A stretch of 64,000 nt of DNA from PLOWO2-12-38-17 sp963709355 (GTDB lineage Bacteria; Planctomycetota; Brocadiia; Brocadiales; Brocadiaceae): assembly GCA_963709355.1 (NCBI GenBank), contig CAVPVY010000005.1, positions 1,426,001-1,490,000 on the forward strand, in the 5' to 3' direction. Numbering within the stretch: position 1 is the stretch's first letter; every line of letters starts with the position of its first letter. The notes below the pieces were generated by a model. The model was not told where the DNA came from. It saw nothing but the letters and a program-made list of their open reading frames with translations, and ran no database searches. The position numbers and the translations under genes were made by a program. Below are positions 34,324-43,133 of the stretch, one piece after another.

Positions 34324-34821
34324 TTATTTAGGTGCTAGTATCATTCCTAATCTTCGTTCATCTGATATCTTGTCTTTTTCTACTTTTGCGATATCTTCTA
34401 AAGCAGCGGCAATTTGTTTTAAGATACTGTCACTTAATTCCGCATGCATTCTTTCACGACCCTTAAACATCATGTTAATTAATACACGATCCTTATTTTC
34501 CAGAAATTTTCTTGCCTGACGAATCTTTGTTTGAATATCGTGCTCACCAGTTTTTGGTCTTAGTCTCAGTTCTTTCAGCTGAACTACATGTTGCTTATGA
34601 TGCATCCTTTTCCTTTGTTTATATTTATATTTACCATAATTCATAATTCGGCATACCGGTGGATTTGCATCAGGAGCTACTTCAACCAGATCCAAATCTA
34701 TACTTTTTGCCCTCTCAAGTGCTTCTTCTTTACTCAATATTCCTACCTGTGCACCATTTTCATCTATAAGCCGTACTGAAGAAACACGAATACGTTCATT
34801 AATCCTTAATTCTTGTGAAAT
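34324..34821 (-). CDS. infC: Translation initiation factor IF-3 with AUU start, 165 aa
   Basis: IF-3 binds the 30S subunit and checks start-codon pairing. The first ATG (34737) would lose the conserved N-terminus. Reading upstream in the same frame gives ISQELRINERIRVSSVRLID and then ENGAQVGIL, the normal IF-3 beginning. The only plausible start is ATT at 34819-34821, seven bases after a strong SD AGGAGGAG (34829-34836). AUU starts on infC are known to give autoregulation, because IF-3 rejects non-canonical starts. The C-terminal domain has MNYGKYKYKQRKR and LKELRLRPKTGEHD. Length 165 aa is close to usual. It is 27 bp after the thrS stop. Confidence 0.93.
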   Translation of the reverse strand: MSQELRINERIRVSSVRLIDENGAQVGILSKEEALERAKSIDLDLVEVAPDANPPVCRIMNYGKYKYKQRKRMHHKQHVVQLKELRLRPKTGEHDIQTKIRQARKFLENKDRVLINMMFKGRERMHAELSDSILKQIAAALEDIAKVEKDKISDERRLGMILAPK

Positions 34822-34848
34822 ATATATTCTCCTCCTATAAAAAATTAC

Positions 34849-36777
34849 TTATCTTTTTTCTTTAATTTCTAGTTCTACTTTCTTTATAAACTCATCAATC
34901 AAGAATGATCCTTCATCTCCTTTTTTTCTGCTTCTTACTGCGACTGCGCCTTTCTGAACTTCTTTATCACCAACGATAAGTAAATAAGGAATTTTTTCTA
35001 AAGTACCCTCTCTTATCTTATAACTGATTTTTGCATTACTGGTATCACATTCTACCCTAAAATTCTCTAAAAACAACTGTGCTTGTATTTTTTTTGCGTA
35101 ATCAATATGGGCATCAGTAATAGGTAATACCCTCATCTGAATTGGTGCAATCCACAACGGAAAATCACCTGCATAATGTTCAATCAGACATCCTACAAAA
35201 CGTTCCATTGCACCCAGAACCGTCCGATGTACCATTACTACTCGATGATGAAAACCATCATTACCCACATAATTAATATCAAATCTCTCCGGGAGATTAA
35301 AGTCTACTTGAATTGTAGGTCCCTGCCACCCACGTCCCATAGCATCTTTAACCTTTATGTCAATAGCCGGACCATAAAACTTTGCCTCTCCTTCCATGCG
35401 CGTTATATTTCAAATCCCTTTTTGTCAAGTGCAACTTTCAAGGCATTTTCAGCGTGTTCCCAAACGTCATCCCGGCCTATATATTTTTCCTTTTCACCCT
35501 TTCCACGTACACTTAGTTCTATATCGTATTCATTAAATCCGAAACTTGACAACATAAATTGAGCAAGTTCAATTACTCCCGATTATCTCGCCTTCCAACT
35601 GATCCGGTGTGCAAAATATATGAGCATCATCCTGCGTAAATCCACGCACACGCAAAAGTCCATGCAACACGCCTGAACGTTCATACCGATACACAGTCCC
35701 CAGTTCTCCCCATCGCAAAGGTAAATCGCGATAGCTGTGAAGTTTTGTCTTATACATAAGCACTGCAAAGGGACAGTTCATGGGTTTTAAAATATATTCT
35801 TGCCCATCAATCTCAATGGGTGCAGTACATGCTTTCACGATAAAAATTCCAGTGCCCACTGGTCTTCCACAAATTGATCTTTGCAATATGAGGACTATAA
35901 AGAATATCGTAACCTCTTTTAAAATGTTCTTCTTTCCAGAAATTTTCAATTATACTGCGCATCCTGGCACCTTTTGGATGCCAAAAAGTTAACCCTGCCC
36001 CACCTTCTTCATGGAAACTAAAAAGGTCTAAGTCTTTTCCTATTTTTCGATGATCTCGTTTCTCAGCCTCTTCAAGAAATTTTAAATAATTATCAAGCTC
36101 TGGTTGCGTAAAAAACGCAGTGCCATAAATACGCTGCAGCATGGGATTCGTTTCTTTCCCACGCCAATAAGCACCGGCCACGCTTAGTAGTTTAAATAGC
36201 CTTTGCTTTCCCTGTTCTCTGAATGTGTGGACCACGGCACAAGATCGATAAAGTCTCCTTGTGTGTAAAAAGACACCTTATCATCTTCAATATCCTTAAT
36301 CAGTTCGACTTTGAAAGGTTGACCAAGGTTTCCATCTTCTTTACGGCTACTTCACGTGACAATTCTACCCTTACAAAAGGAATATTCTCACTGATAATTT
36401 TTGCTCATTTCTTCTTCAATCTTCTTGAGATCATCTTCAGTGAGACTACGCGGTAGGCTGAAATCATAATAAAACCCATTTTCAATTGTTGGACCTATTC
36501 CGAGTTTTGCATCCGGGAAAAGATGTCTAACCGCCTGAGCCATTATATGGGCAGTACTATGACGGAGAATATCCAATCCTTCGTTCGTATCTTCAGTAAT
36601 TACAGAAATAGAAGTATCTTCTTCTATAGGATAACTCAAGTCTACTAGCACACCGCCAGCATTCCCAGCCAGCGCCTTTTCTCCTATACGGTCACCCAAA
36701 TTATTTGCAATTTCTTTTATTGTTGTATTCTTTTTGTACTCTTTTTTCGTTCCGTCAGGTAATGTAATCTTAACCAT
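34849..36777 (-). pseudogene. thrS: Threonyl-tRNA synthetase, at least seven frameshifts
   Basis: All ThrS domains can be followed across alternating frames: N-terminal TGS domain (MVKITLPDGTKKEYKKNTTI), the HxxxH editing domain (LRHSTAHIMAQAV), then SVAGAYWRG and NPMLQRIYGTAFF. Motif 2 is RYERSGVLHG and RGFTQDDAH, motif 3 is HRTVLGAMERF, and the anticodon domain runs to the end. Frames change near 36400, 36332, 36240, 36197, 35830, 35580, 35412 and 35395, nearly all at short homopolymers (e.g. AATTTTT at 36396-36402). Between these points the protein is well conserved with no nonsense or missense decay. That argues for sequencing errors, or a gene broken only very recently. It starts the thrS-infC-rpmI-rplT-pheST operon, as in many bacteria. 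Confidence 0.9.
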
Positions 36778-36825
36778 AATTTTATTATTTCACGTTACAA
36801 ACATAATTAATCTAGTACTAATAAA

Positions 36826-36902
36826 TGGTGGGCGATACTGGACTCGAACCAGTGGCCTCTTGCTTGTCGAGCAAGCGCTCTAGCCAACTGAGCTAATCGC
36901 CC
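36826..36902 (-). tRNA. tRNA-Val (anticodon GAC), with C at position 33
   Basis: Cloverleaf of 77 nt including encoded CCA: acceptor GGGCGAT/ATCGCCC, D arm TTAGCTCAGTTGGCTAGAGC, anticodon stem CTTGC/GCAAG around loop TCGACAA, T arm CTGG-TTCGAGT-CCAG, discriminator A. The loop gives anticodon GAC. Position 33, nearly always U, reads C. The gene lies just upstream of thrS on the same strand. Confidence 0.9.
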
Positions 36903-37209
36903 TGCATGTTTACCGAAGCAATCAAAATCCTTAAAAAGCCTTAGATTACGCCCTACTCAGGTCAATAATATTAACAAAACTGATTTTTAATGTCAAGCAA
37001 AAACGAACCCATCTATAATTGTAAATCTAATAATTACAATACCCTACTTAAATTATGCCTTCAGCAACTTGTGCGGGGTATCCCCTTTAGTCCACCCCGT
37101 TAAGAAGGCTTTAAGAGGGTACAATTAAAATTCATAAACATCATACAAAAAGACACATTATTAATATATAAAATGTTTATTTAGAATAACTAAAATGAAC
37201 TTCTTGATA
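36903..37209. other. Gap between tRNA-Val and nth
   Basis: About 300 bp, AT-rich. On the minus strand it should contain the promoter for tRNA-Val and thrS. A weak GC-richer patch at 37070-37125 has CCCC and GGGG blocks, but I could not fold it into a convincing terminator. No coding sequence supported. Confidence 0.4.
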
Positions 37210-37857
37210 CTATCTATGCCTGATTACACCGGTTTTGTTGCAATAATTGCTAATAAAACATACACTACATTTTGGCGAAATTGGAACACAAATATTTTGA
37301 CCATAAGTAACAAGAAGGTCATTAATAATTAGCCAGTATTTCCCTGGTAATTTTTTGCGAAGTGCAAATTCTGTTTCATGCGGATTCCTTGTTTTAACAT
37401 AACCCCAGCGATTTGTAATTCTATGAACATGCGTATCCACACAAATTCCTTGTTTCTTATAACCAAGAGTAATCACCAAGTTTGCCGTTTTTCTACCTAC
37501 GCCATTTAGCTTTAATAATTCATCAATCTCATTGGGAACTTTGCTATTATATTTATCAATTAATATTTGACAAATTTCCTTAATATTTTTTGCCTTTATG
37601 CGATAAAATCCAACAGGATAAATAAGCCTTTCTATCTCTTTTGAAGAAAGCTCAAGCATTTCTTCAGGATTATTTACAAAAGTAAAAAGCCGATTCGAAG
37701 CATCTCTTGTCGTCCGGTCTTTAGTTCTGAGACTTAAAATGCAGGAGATTAATACATGAAAAGGTGTTCTGTCTCTTGAAATAGTTGATACAATGGGCTC
37801 GATGAATTTTTTATTCTCACGTTTAATAATTTTTATTACAATATCAATATCAAACAC
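37210..37857 (-). CDS. nth: Endonuclease III (DNA glycosylase/AP lyase), 215 aa
   Basis: Base-excision repair enzyme that removes oxidised pyrimidines and nicks the abasic site. The helix-hairpin-helix LKLNGVGRKTANLV holds the catalytic Lys. GICVDTHVHRITNRWG carries the catalytic Asp. The C-terminal 4Fe-4S cluster C-x6-C-x2-C-x5-C is CVPISPKCSVCFISNYC. Full length for the family (~210 aa). Early SRDRTPFHVLISCILSLRTKD is the conserved substrate-binding block. Encoded alone, after the aquaporin terminator. Confidence 0.96.
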   Translation of the reverse strand: MFDIDIVIKIIKRENKKFIEPIVSTISRDRTPFHVLISCILSLRTKDRTTRDASNRLFTFVNNPEEMLELSSKEIERLIYPVGFYRIKAKNIKEICQILIDKYNSKVPNEIDELLKLNGVGRKTANLVITLGYKKQGICVDTHVHRITNRWGYVKTRNPHETEFALRKKLPGKYWLIINDLLVTYGQNICVPISPKCSVCFISNYCNKTGVIRHR

Positions 37858-37877
37858 ATAAAATCCTCAATAAACAA

Positions 37878-37916
37878 AAACGGCAACATGCAGAGATCCT
37901 TCACATGTTGCCGTTT
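37878..37916 (-). terminator. Rho-independent terminator of the aquaporin gene
   Basis: A 13-bp perfect stem AAACGGCAACATG (37878-37890) / CATGTTGCCGTTT (37904-37916) with a 13-base loop. On the minus strand the stem is followed by TTTTTGTTTA, a T tract. It lies between the aquaporin stop and nth. Confidence 0.85.
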
Positions 37917-37976
37917 ATTTTAAAACTAATAATTTAATCTTTTATTTAATAACGGAAATTATTTTACAAAAATATT

Positions 37977-38669
37977 CTAAGCTTTACTTCTTTTTTCCGC
38001 AAAGAGTTTATCATATACAAAACCTGCGGCTATCCCACCCAAAACGGGACCAACCCACCAAACATAATGATGTGTAAACTGTCCTGATGCTAAAGCCGGA
38101 CCGAACACACGAGCAGGATTCATAGCACCACCGCTAATTGTTCCACCTATCATTGCACCAATTAATACTACCAATCCAACAGCTACACCGGCAAATCCCG
38201 CATATGCCCTCTTATCAATGAGAGTTCCATAAATTGTAAACACTAATAGAAACGTAATTATAAATTCCATTAACATTCCGCGGAAAACAGACACTCCATT
38301 TGATAACATGCATGTTCCCAGAAATACAGTTTTAGCTGCGTCGGGGAAGAGGGTTTTTAAGGCATAACCAGCCAACACCGCTCCTCCAATCTGAGAGATA
38401 ATGTACATAATTGCCGTATTGGGTTCCATTCTTCTAGTAACCCAAAAAGAAATAGTCACTGCTGGATTAACATGTGAACCCGATACGTAACTAAATGCAT
38501 ATATAATAGCGACAACAACAACACCAAAAGCAATAGAAATACCCAAGAGACCAAGTCCTTGCCCACCCGACTGCTTTAAATAAAAGTCGGCACATACAGA
38601 ACCAGCCGCTATAAATACCAATGCAAAAGTCCCAACGAATTCGGCTAAATATTTTTTGCACGCATTCAT
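37977..38669 (-). CDS. Aquaporin (MIP family), 230 aa
   Basis: Six-helix channel with two half-helices carrying NPA motifs: NPA at residues 68-70 (GSHVNPAVTIS) and NPAR at 184-187 (GGAMNPARVFGPAL). The overall 230-residue length and the AEFVGTFALVFIAAGSVCA first helix match the AqpZ/water-specific branch rather than GlpF, which has a longer loop and an Asp after the second NPAR. It probably conducts water, and perhaps other small neutral solutes such as ammonia. Own terminator downstream. The leader upstream is ~330 bp of AT-rich DNA. Confidence 0.92.
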   Translation of the reverse strand: MNACKKYLAEFVGTFALVFIAAGSVCADFYLKQSGGQGLGLLGISIAFGVVVVAIIYAFSYVSGSHVNPAVTISFWVTRRMEPNTAIMYIISQIGGAVLAGYALKTLFPDAAKTVFLGTCMLSNGVSVFRGMLMEFIITFLLVFTIYGTLIDKRAYAGFAGVAVGLVVLIGAMIGGTISGGAMNPARVFGPALASGQFTHHYVWWVGPVLGGIAAGFVYDKLFAEKRSKA

Positions 38670-38998
38670 TTAATTTTCTCCCGTATATTTACTTAATTTT
38701 TAATTAAACCCAGCAAGAACATAATTTTATATATCTATACACAAAGTATGTCATTGTTTTCTATATCCCTACTTATAAATAAGATTCTAATATTTTTATT
38801 GTCTTATATAACACCTCCTTTCAAAATTACAAACGTACTTAACTATGCAATATACTTATGGTTGTAACAGGTTAACACAATCAATTAATACTGTCAAGTA
38901 AAAAAGATTTAAAAACGCTACATTACAATATCGTACTTTAAACCTAGTATTTAATACTGATTTCTTTTTTTTCAGGTTAAAAACCCAGTAATAAATAT
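38670..38998. other. Upstream region of the aquaporin gene
   Basis: AT-rich, ~330 bp, bounded on the right by the left end of the IS element. It should hold the aquaporin promoter on the minus strand. AGGAGGTG-type complement (CACCTCCTTT at 38812-38821) is present, but too far from the start to be its SD. No ORF supported. Confidence 0.4.
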
Positions 38999-39732
38999 GG
39001 GTCTTGACTAGCACAGAGGGTATTTTCTAAACATTTTTAATAGTATAGCATAAATATTTTCATTAGGATGATTAAATCTGAATTCACATTCTTTAAGGTG
39101 CAGATAAAAAGTATTTTGAGGCAAACCATGAAACTTTTGAAGTCGCCTTTTAGAATAAGACCAGAAGGACTCTATGCCGTTAATATGACTCTTATCATTA
39201 GCAAACTCATCATCACCGTGCTTAACCCTATAGTGCTTCTCATAGCCGATATCTACCAGTCCGCTATAACCTCTCCATGGTCAGAATGAATAATGCTTTC
39301 AGGAGATACCTTGCCTCTAATAATGGCTTGCAGCGTGGCTTTAGCGCAGTTTGGCACAATCTCTGTATAGACTTTGCCGCCTCTTTGCAGAATACCAAAA
39401 ACAGGTGTTTTACCATAAGCCCCTCTACCTCTTTTGCCTTTTGTCTGCGTGCGCCAAAATAGGATTCATCAACTTCTGTCTCTCCTATGAATGGAGAGGC
39501 TTGTTCACAAAATTCAGATATTCTTGTTCTTATCATACGGAGGTATCTATTAATAGTGTTGCGATTTAAATTACATAAAACAGCAATTTGCTGTGCGTCT
39601 AAATCAAGGGCAAAATGCTTTAACAATTGCCTTATTTTTGACTCTGAAATTCTTGAACGGTTTGCATACCTGTTTTTCATTGTCCTGACTGTGGTTAAAG
39701 CATATTGCTGTGCCCTGTGCTAGTCAAGACCC
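38999..39732. mobile_element. IS1595-like insertion sequence, 734 bp, decayed transposase
   Basis: Perfect 18-bp terminal inverted repeats: GGGTCTTGACTAGCACAG at 38999-39016 and its complement at 39715-39732. Inside is one minus-strand transposase gene in three frames. Element size and the DDE-type transposase (VDESYFG as first Asp block) fit the IS1595/IS1016 group. Flanking 8-mers (ATAAATAT and TAAATTTA) do not form a clean target duplication. Broken frames mean it cannot move by itself. Confidence 0.85.
39008..39680 (-). pseudogene. IS1595-family transposase, frameshifted
   Basis: From ATG 39680 the frame gives MKNRYANRSRISESKIRQLL, a short helix-turn-helix region (IAVLCNLNRNTINRYLRMIR), and the first catalytic block (GETEVDESYFGARR). 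It stops at 39264. The remaining catalytic parts are in other frames: IIHSDHGEVI, then GLVDIGYEKHYRVKHGDDEF and HINGIESFWSYSKRRL with the final Glu, running to a TAG inside the left inverted repeat. At least two frameshifts lie around 39240-39290. Since each piece is otherwise conserved, inactivation is fairly recent. Confidence 0.85.
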
Positions 39733-40101
39733 TAAATTTAATATGCAGTAATTAAATTTAATAAATGCGGTAAAAATACCTCATTTGTTATTCCCGGAAA
39801 TTATTTCAATTTTAATACTCTTTATAACCTTTTAAACTATGAACAGTTAGAAAATTAATTATTAAAGAAAATATTAATAAAATTAGGCACTAGATTTGAT
39901 ATAATAAAGCACATGCTAGTTTTCAAATTTAAAACATATGGTCTTCGTGTAATAAGAGTTTTTTTCTTATGTGTTTGCTAAAAACGGAAAAACAAGCTTT
40001 ACTCAAAAATAATCTTTATAGAACAGTCTCACATTATTTACGTTACTGAAAAATAAAATTAAAAACATCTTAACTATGTAAAATCACAATCGGAGGCTTT
40101 T
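39733..40101. other. Gap between the IS element and pssA
   Basis: About 370 bp, very AT-rich, with no supported ORF. It must contain the pssA promoter. The pssA ribosome-binding site CGGAGG is at 40091-40096. Confidence 0.5.
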
Positions 40102-40833
40102 TTGAAAATTAAAGAAACTTTACCAACAATATTTACTTTAGGAAATATGGTATGTGGTTTTATTTCGATTTTATGTATATTAAATAATCAATTTGGGATT
40201 GCAGCCTGGTTAATTATCTCATCCATGGCGCTTGATGCATTCGATGGAAGAATTGCAAGGATGCTGAAAACGACAAGCAAGTTTGGCGCACAACTGGATT
40301 CAATGGCAGATTTGGTAACATTTGGCATTGCACCTGCCATACTCATGATAAAAACATGCAGTAGTTCACCACAAAGTATTTTGTGGATTATTGGACTATT
40401 TTTTATGATGTGTGCTACTTTCCGGTTGGCAAGATTTAATGTTCAGAAAGAAGATGGTTTAAATATACCTAGACATTTTTTCACAGGACTACCAACAACA
40501 CTCTCAGGCGGAACAATTGCACAACTTGTAATCCTCAATCGCTTCTTACAAACAAAATTTGAGACAGATGTTATTATTACACTTTTGCCTTTTATCTGTC
40601 TTATGCTGGGCGTACTCATGGTCAGCAAAATACCCTTTTTTAACATAACAGGGAAGATCAATGTGAATCAGGGTATTATTACTCTAATGTCAGAATTTTC
40701 TGCTGCAATTTTATTCTTTGCCATTTCCCCGCAATTAGCGCTATCAACAACATTAAGCTGTTATCTTTTAATCTGTGCAATGTACGGCATTGTAAAAAGC
40801 AGGCAAATAAGAAAGGGATATTCAACAGCATAA
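40102..40833 (+). CDS. pssA: CDP-diacylglycerol-serine O-phosphatidyltransferase, 243 aa
   Basis: Membrane enzyme making phosphatidylserine from CDP-diacylglycerol and serine, the route to phosphatidylethanolamine. The CDP-alcohol phosphotransferase signature D-G-x2-A-R-x8-G-x3-D-x3-D is seen as DGRIARMLKTTSKFGAQLDS followed by MAD, with D45 and D48 preceding it. About seven hydrophobic helices. The family branch with 'SMADLVTFGIAPAIL' is the B. subtilis-type PssA. Start is TTG at 40102 with SD CGGAGG seven bases upstream. No ATG fits the homology. Confidence 0.93.
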   Translation: MKIKETLPTIFTLGNMVCGFISILCILNNQFGIAAWLIISSMALDAFDGRIARMLKTTSKFGAQLDSMADLVTFGIAPAILMIKTCSSSPQSILWIIGLFFMMCATFRLARFNVQKEDGLNIPRHFFTGLPTTLSGGTIAQLVILNRFLQTKFETDVIITLLPFICLMLGVLMVSKIPFFNITGKINVNQGIITLMSEFSAAILFFAISPQLALSTTLSCYLLICAMYGIVKSRQIRKGYSTA

Positions 40834-40917
40834 TTAACAAGAACTAATTATTATCCTCAAATTTCTTTACACCTTGTTTTTTAAAGGACCAAAGGACTCT
40901 TTCTAAAGGTAATTCTC

Positions 40918-41985
40918 CTATATAATATTGACTATCCTCTTCCCTTTAACAATCTCACCGATTATTACCGCTTGTTCTTTTAGGTTTTTGAGGTCACGTA
41001 GAACTACTTTGGCATAGGATTTGGGAACAATTATTATCATACCTATACCCATATTAAATACATGAAACATTTCTCCATCCTCTACACCTCCCAGTTCCTG
41101 AACAATTTTAAATATTTTTGGAACTTTCCATTTTGCCTTTTCTAACTGAACGGAACACCCTTCCGGTAAGATACGAGGAATGTTTTCTATAAGGCCTCCG
41201 CCTGTAATGTGCGCCATCCCTTTTATTATTCTTTTTGTTTTGTGTTTATTTAAGATTTTCAAAATTGGTTCAACGTATATCCTTGTTGGCTTCAGTAATT
41301 CTTCTCCCAGTGTAGTTTCCAAACCATACTTGTTTAGTCTCTGAGTTACCTTCATCTTTGCTGTATCAAAAAATACCTTTCTTACAAGAGAAAATCCGTT
41401 ACTATGAATACCTTTTGAACTCAAGCCAATAACCACATCTCCCGGTCTTATCGTACTACCATTAACAAGCTTGTCTTTCTCTACAACGCCAACCACAAAA
41501 CCTGCAATGTCATATTCACCTTCTTTATAGAAACCCGGCATTTCTGGAGTTTCACCACCAATGAGTGCGCAACCAGCCTGGCGACACCCCTCCACAATTC
41601 CATCTAATACCGCGCGTAAAACCTCTGGCACTATTCTGCTACTTGCTAGATAATCCAACAGAAATAATGGTTCAGCGCCGAACACAACAATATCATTAAC
41701 ACACATAGCCACAAGGTCAATCCCAATCGTATCGTGTTTATTCATCATGAATGCAATCTTTAACTTTGTACCAACGCCATCTGTGGACGATACGAGTACA
41801 GGATTGCTATATTTTTTAAACCGTGAATTTAATGCAAATAATCCGCCAAATCCATCTGGATTTTCAATCACCCGCGAACTGAAGGTTGTTTTCATCTTTG
41901 TGTAAATGTCCGTCGTGAATTGACCCTTTATGTCAATGTCAACACCTGCTTCTTTATATGTATGTATTCTAATTATTTTTGTCAT
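40918..41985 (-). CDS. purM: Phosphoribosylformylglycinamidine cyclo-ligase (AIR synthase), 355 aa
   Basis: Fifth step of purine synthesis: ATP-dependent ring closure of FGAM to AIR. Recognised by YKEAGVDIDIKG at the N-terminus, STDGVGTKLKIAF (ATP site), and MCVNDIVVFGAEPLFLLDYL followed by GCALIGGETPEMPG and HITGGGLIENIPRILPEG. Length is typical (~345 aa). It lies 23 bp after a GT2 gene on the same strand. Other purine genes in the window, purF and purB, are separated from it, so the pathway is dispersed. Confidence 0.96.
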   Translation of the reverse strand: MTKIIRIHTYKEAGVDIDIKGQFTTDIYTKMKTTFSSRVIENPDGFGGLFALNSRFKKYSNPVLVSSTDGVGTKLKIAFMMNKHDTIGIDLVAMCVNDIVVFGAEPLFLLDYLASSRIVPEVLRAVLDGIVEGCRQAGCALIGGETPEMPGFYKEGEYDIAGFVVGVVEKDKLVNGSTIRPGDVVIGLSSKGIHSNGFSLVRKVFFDTAKMKVTQRLNKYGLETTLGEELLKPTRIYVEPILKILNKHKTKRIIKGMAHITGGGLIENIPRILPEGCSVQLEKAKWKVPKIFKIVQELGGVEDGEMFHVFNMGIGMIIIVPKSYAKVVLRDLKNLKEQAVIIGEIVKGKRIVNII

Positions 41986-42008
41986 AAGCTACCTATACTT
42001 TGGTCAAT

Positions 42009-43094
42009 CTAATGCTTGTAATTGCTTATACCTTGCGCCTCTTTTATATTAATGTTTACATTTTCATTAATATCAATTTCCTGATTTTTGTCCTTCCATG
42101 AAGGCCTGATTTTCGATGCCCCGCCCTTAAAAAAACCAAGACACATGCCATATACGTATGCAAATTCTCGTATAAACGGTAAAATGCCGAGGACAATAAG
42201 TGTTTTCATAGATACGCGAGCGGCATTTTTTAACATGACAACTAAACCCAATGGTATATATACAATTGTTAGTGAGCTTAATAAAAAAAAGAAGATTACA
42301 AATGGTATTAAAAATACTTTCGTTCCAAAAGGTATTGTCAACAAGCATGCGAAGAAACTTAAGAATAGCGAAATGAAAATAAACGGCCTTAGCAATAGTT
42401 TTATATTAAAAGGTATTCGTTCCCTAAATTTTAAACCCATAGCATAGCCCCAATAAAACTTTCTTTTCCATATACCCCTCCAGGTATCAGGATAGTCCGT
42501 AGCCACAATATTATCAGGATCATATACAATTCTTCCTGTTTCACTTAGCTTCCAGCCCAATTCAGAATCCTCGCTCCACCATGAACTTTCGTTAAAACCG
42601 CCAAGCGCTATGAGTTCTTTTCTTCGCATTGCGGAGTTTACACCTGAAAGCTTGTTAGGAACTACTGATTTTCTAAATATATTATTAAATATTTCATCTA
42701 AAACGCTCGTTACATTAGCAAGCAACTTATCTTTATTTTTTGCTCTGTATGACCCTCCTACTGCAACAACTTCTGCTTGCTCAAGATGCTTTTTAAACCT
42801 CTGTAACCAGTCAGAAGGCACAATGGTATCAGCATCTGTTGTAATCACTATATCTCCAGTAGTCTTTTGTAATCCTGAATTTAATGCAGCCGCTCTTCCT
42901 CCATTCTTTTCTCTCCTGACAAGAATTACACCTTTATCTAAATATTTCTCTACTATCTGAATAGTATGGTCATTTGAGGCATCATCTATAACAATAATTT
43001 CCTTATTTTCATAAACAATCTTGGTAAGTGAATCGAGACATGATGTAATGGATTGTTCCTCATTGAAAGCAGGAACAAGGATGGAAAATTTCAT
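42009..43094 (-). CDS. Membrane GT2 glycosyltransferase, 361 aa
   Basis: GT-A fold family 2 enzyme: SILVPAFNEEQSITSCLDSL at the N-terminus, IIVIDDASNDHTIQIV, ITTDADTIVPSDWL with the DxD metal motif, and WWSEDSELGWKLSETGR, the ED..L.wRl-type acceptor block. At ~230-330 there are two or three hydrophobic helices (FIFISLFLSFFACLLTIPFG, then VFLIPFVIFFFLLSSLTIVY), so the protein is membrane-anchored with a cytosolic catalytic face. Such proteins add a sugar to a lipid carrier or make short polysaccharides. It lies between a B12-binding radical SAM gene (upstream) and purM; whether it works with the radical SAM enzyme is not known. Confidence 0.87.
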   Translation of the reverse strand: MKFSILVPAFNEEQSITSCLDSLTKIVYENKEIIVIDDASNDHTIQIVEKYLDKGVILVRREKNGGRAAALNSGLQKTTGDIVITTDADTIVPSDWLQRFKKHLEQAEVVAVGGSYRAKNKDKLLANVTSVLDEIFNNIFRKSVVPNKLSGVNSAMRRKELIALGGFNESSWWSEDSELGWKLSETGRIVYDPDNIVATDYPDTWRGIWKRKFYWGYAMGLKFRERIPFNIKLLLRPFIFISLFLSFFACLLTIPFGTKVFLIPFVIFFFLLSSLTIVYIPLGLVVMLKNAARVSMKTLIVLGILPFIREFAYVYGMCLGFFKGGASKIRPSWKDKNQEIDINENVNINIKEAQGISNYKH

Positions 43095-43133
43095 CAGAAT
43101 TACCTTTACAAGTAGCTAAAAAAAAGAATTTCT

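Noticed and set aside
38983..39748. Target-site duplication of the IS element
   Set aside because: Flanking 8-mers ATAAATAT and TAAATTTA are only vaguely alike; AT-rich sequence makes chance similarity likely.
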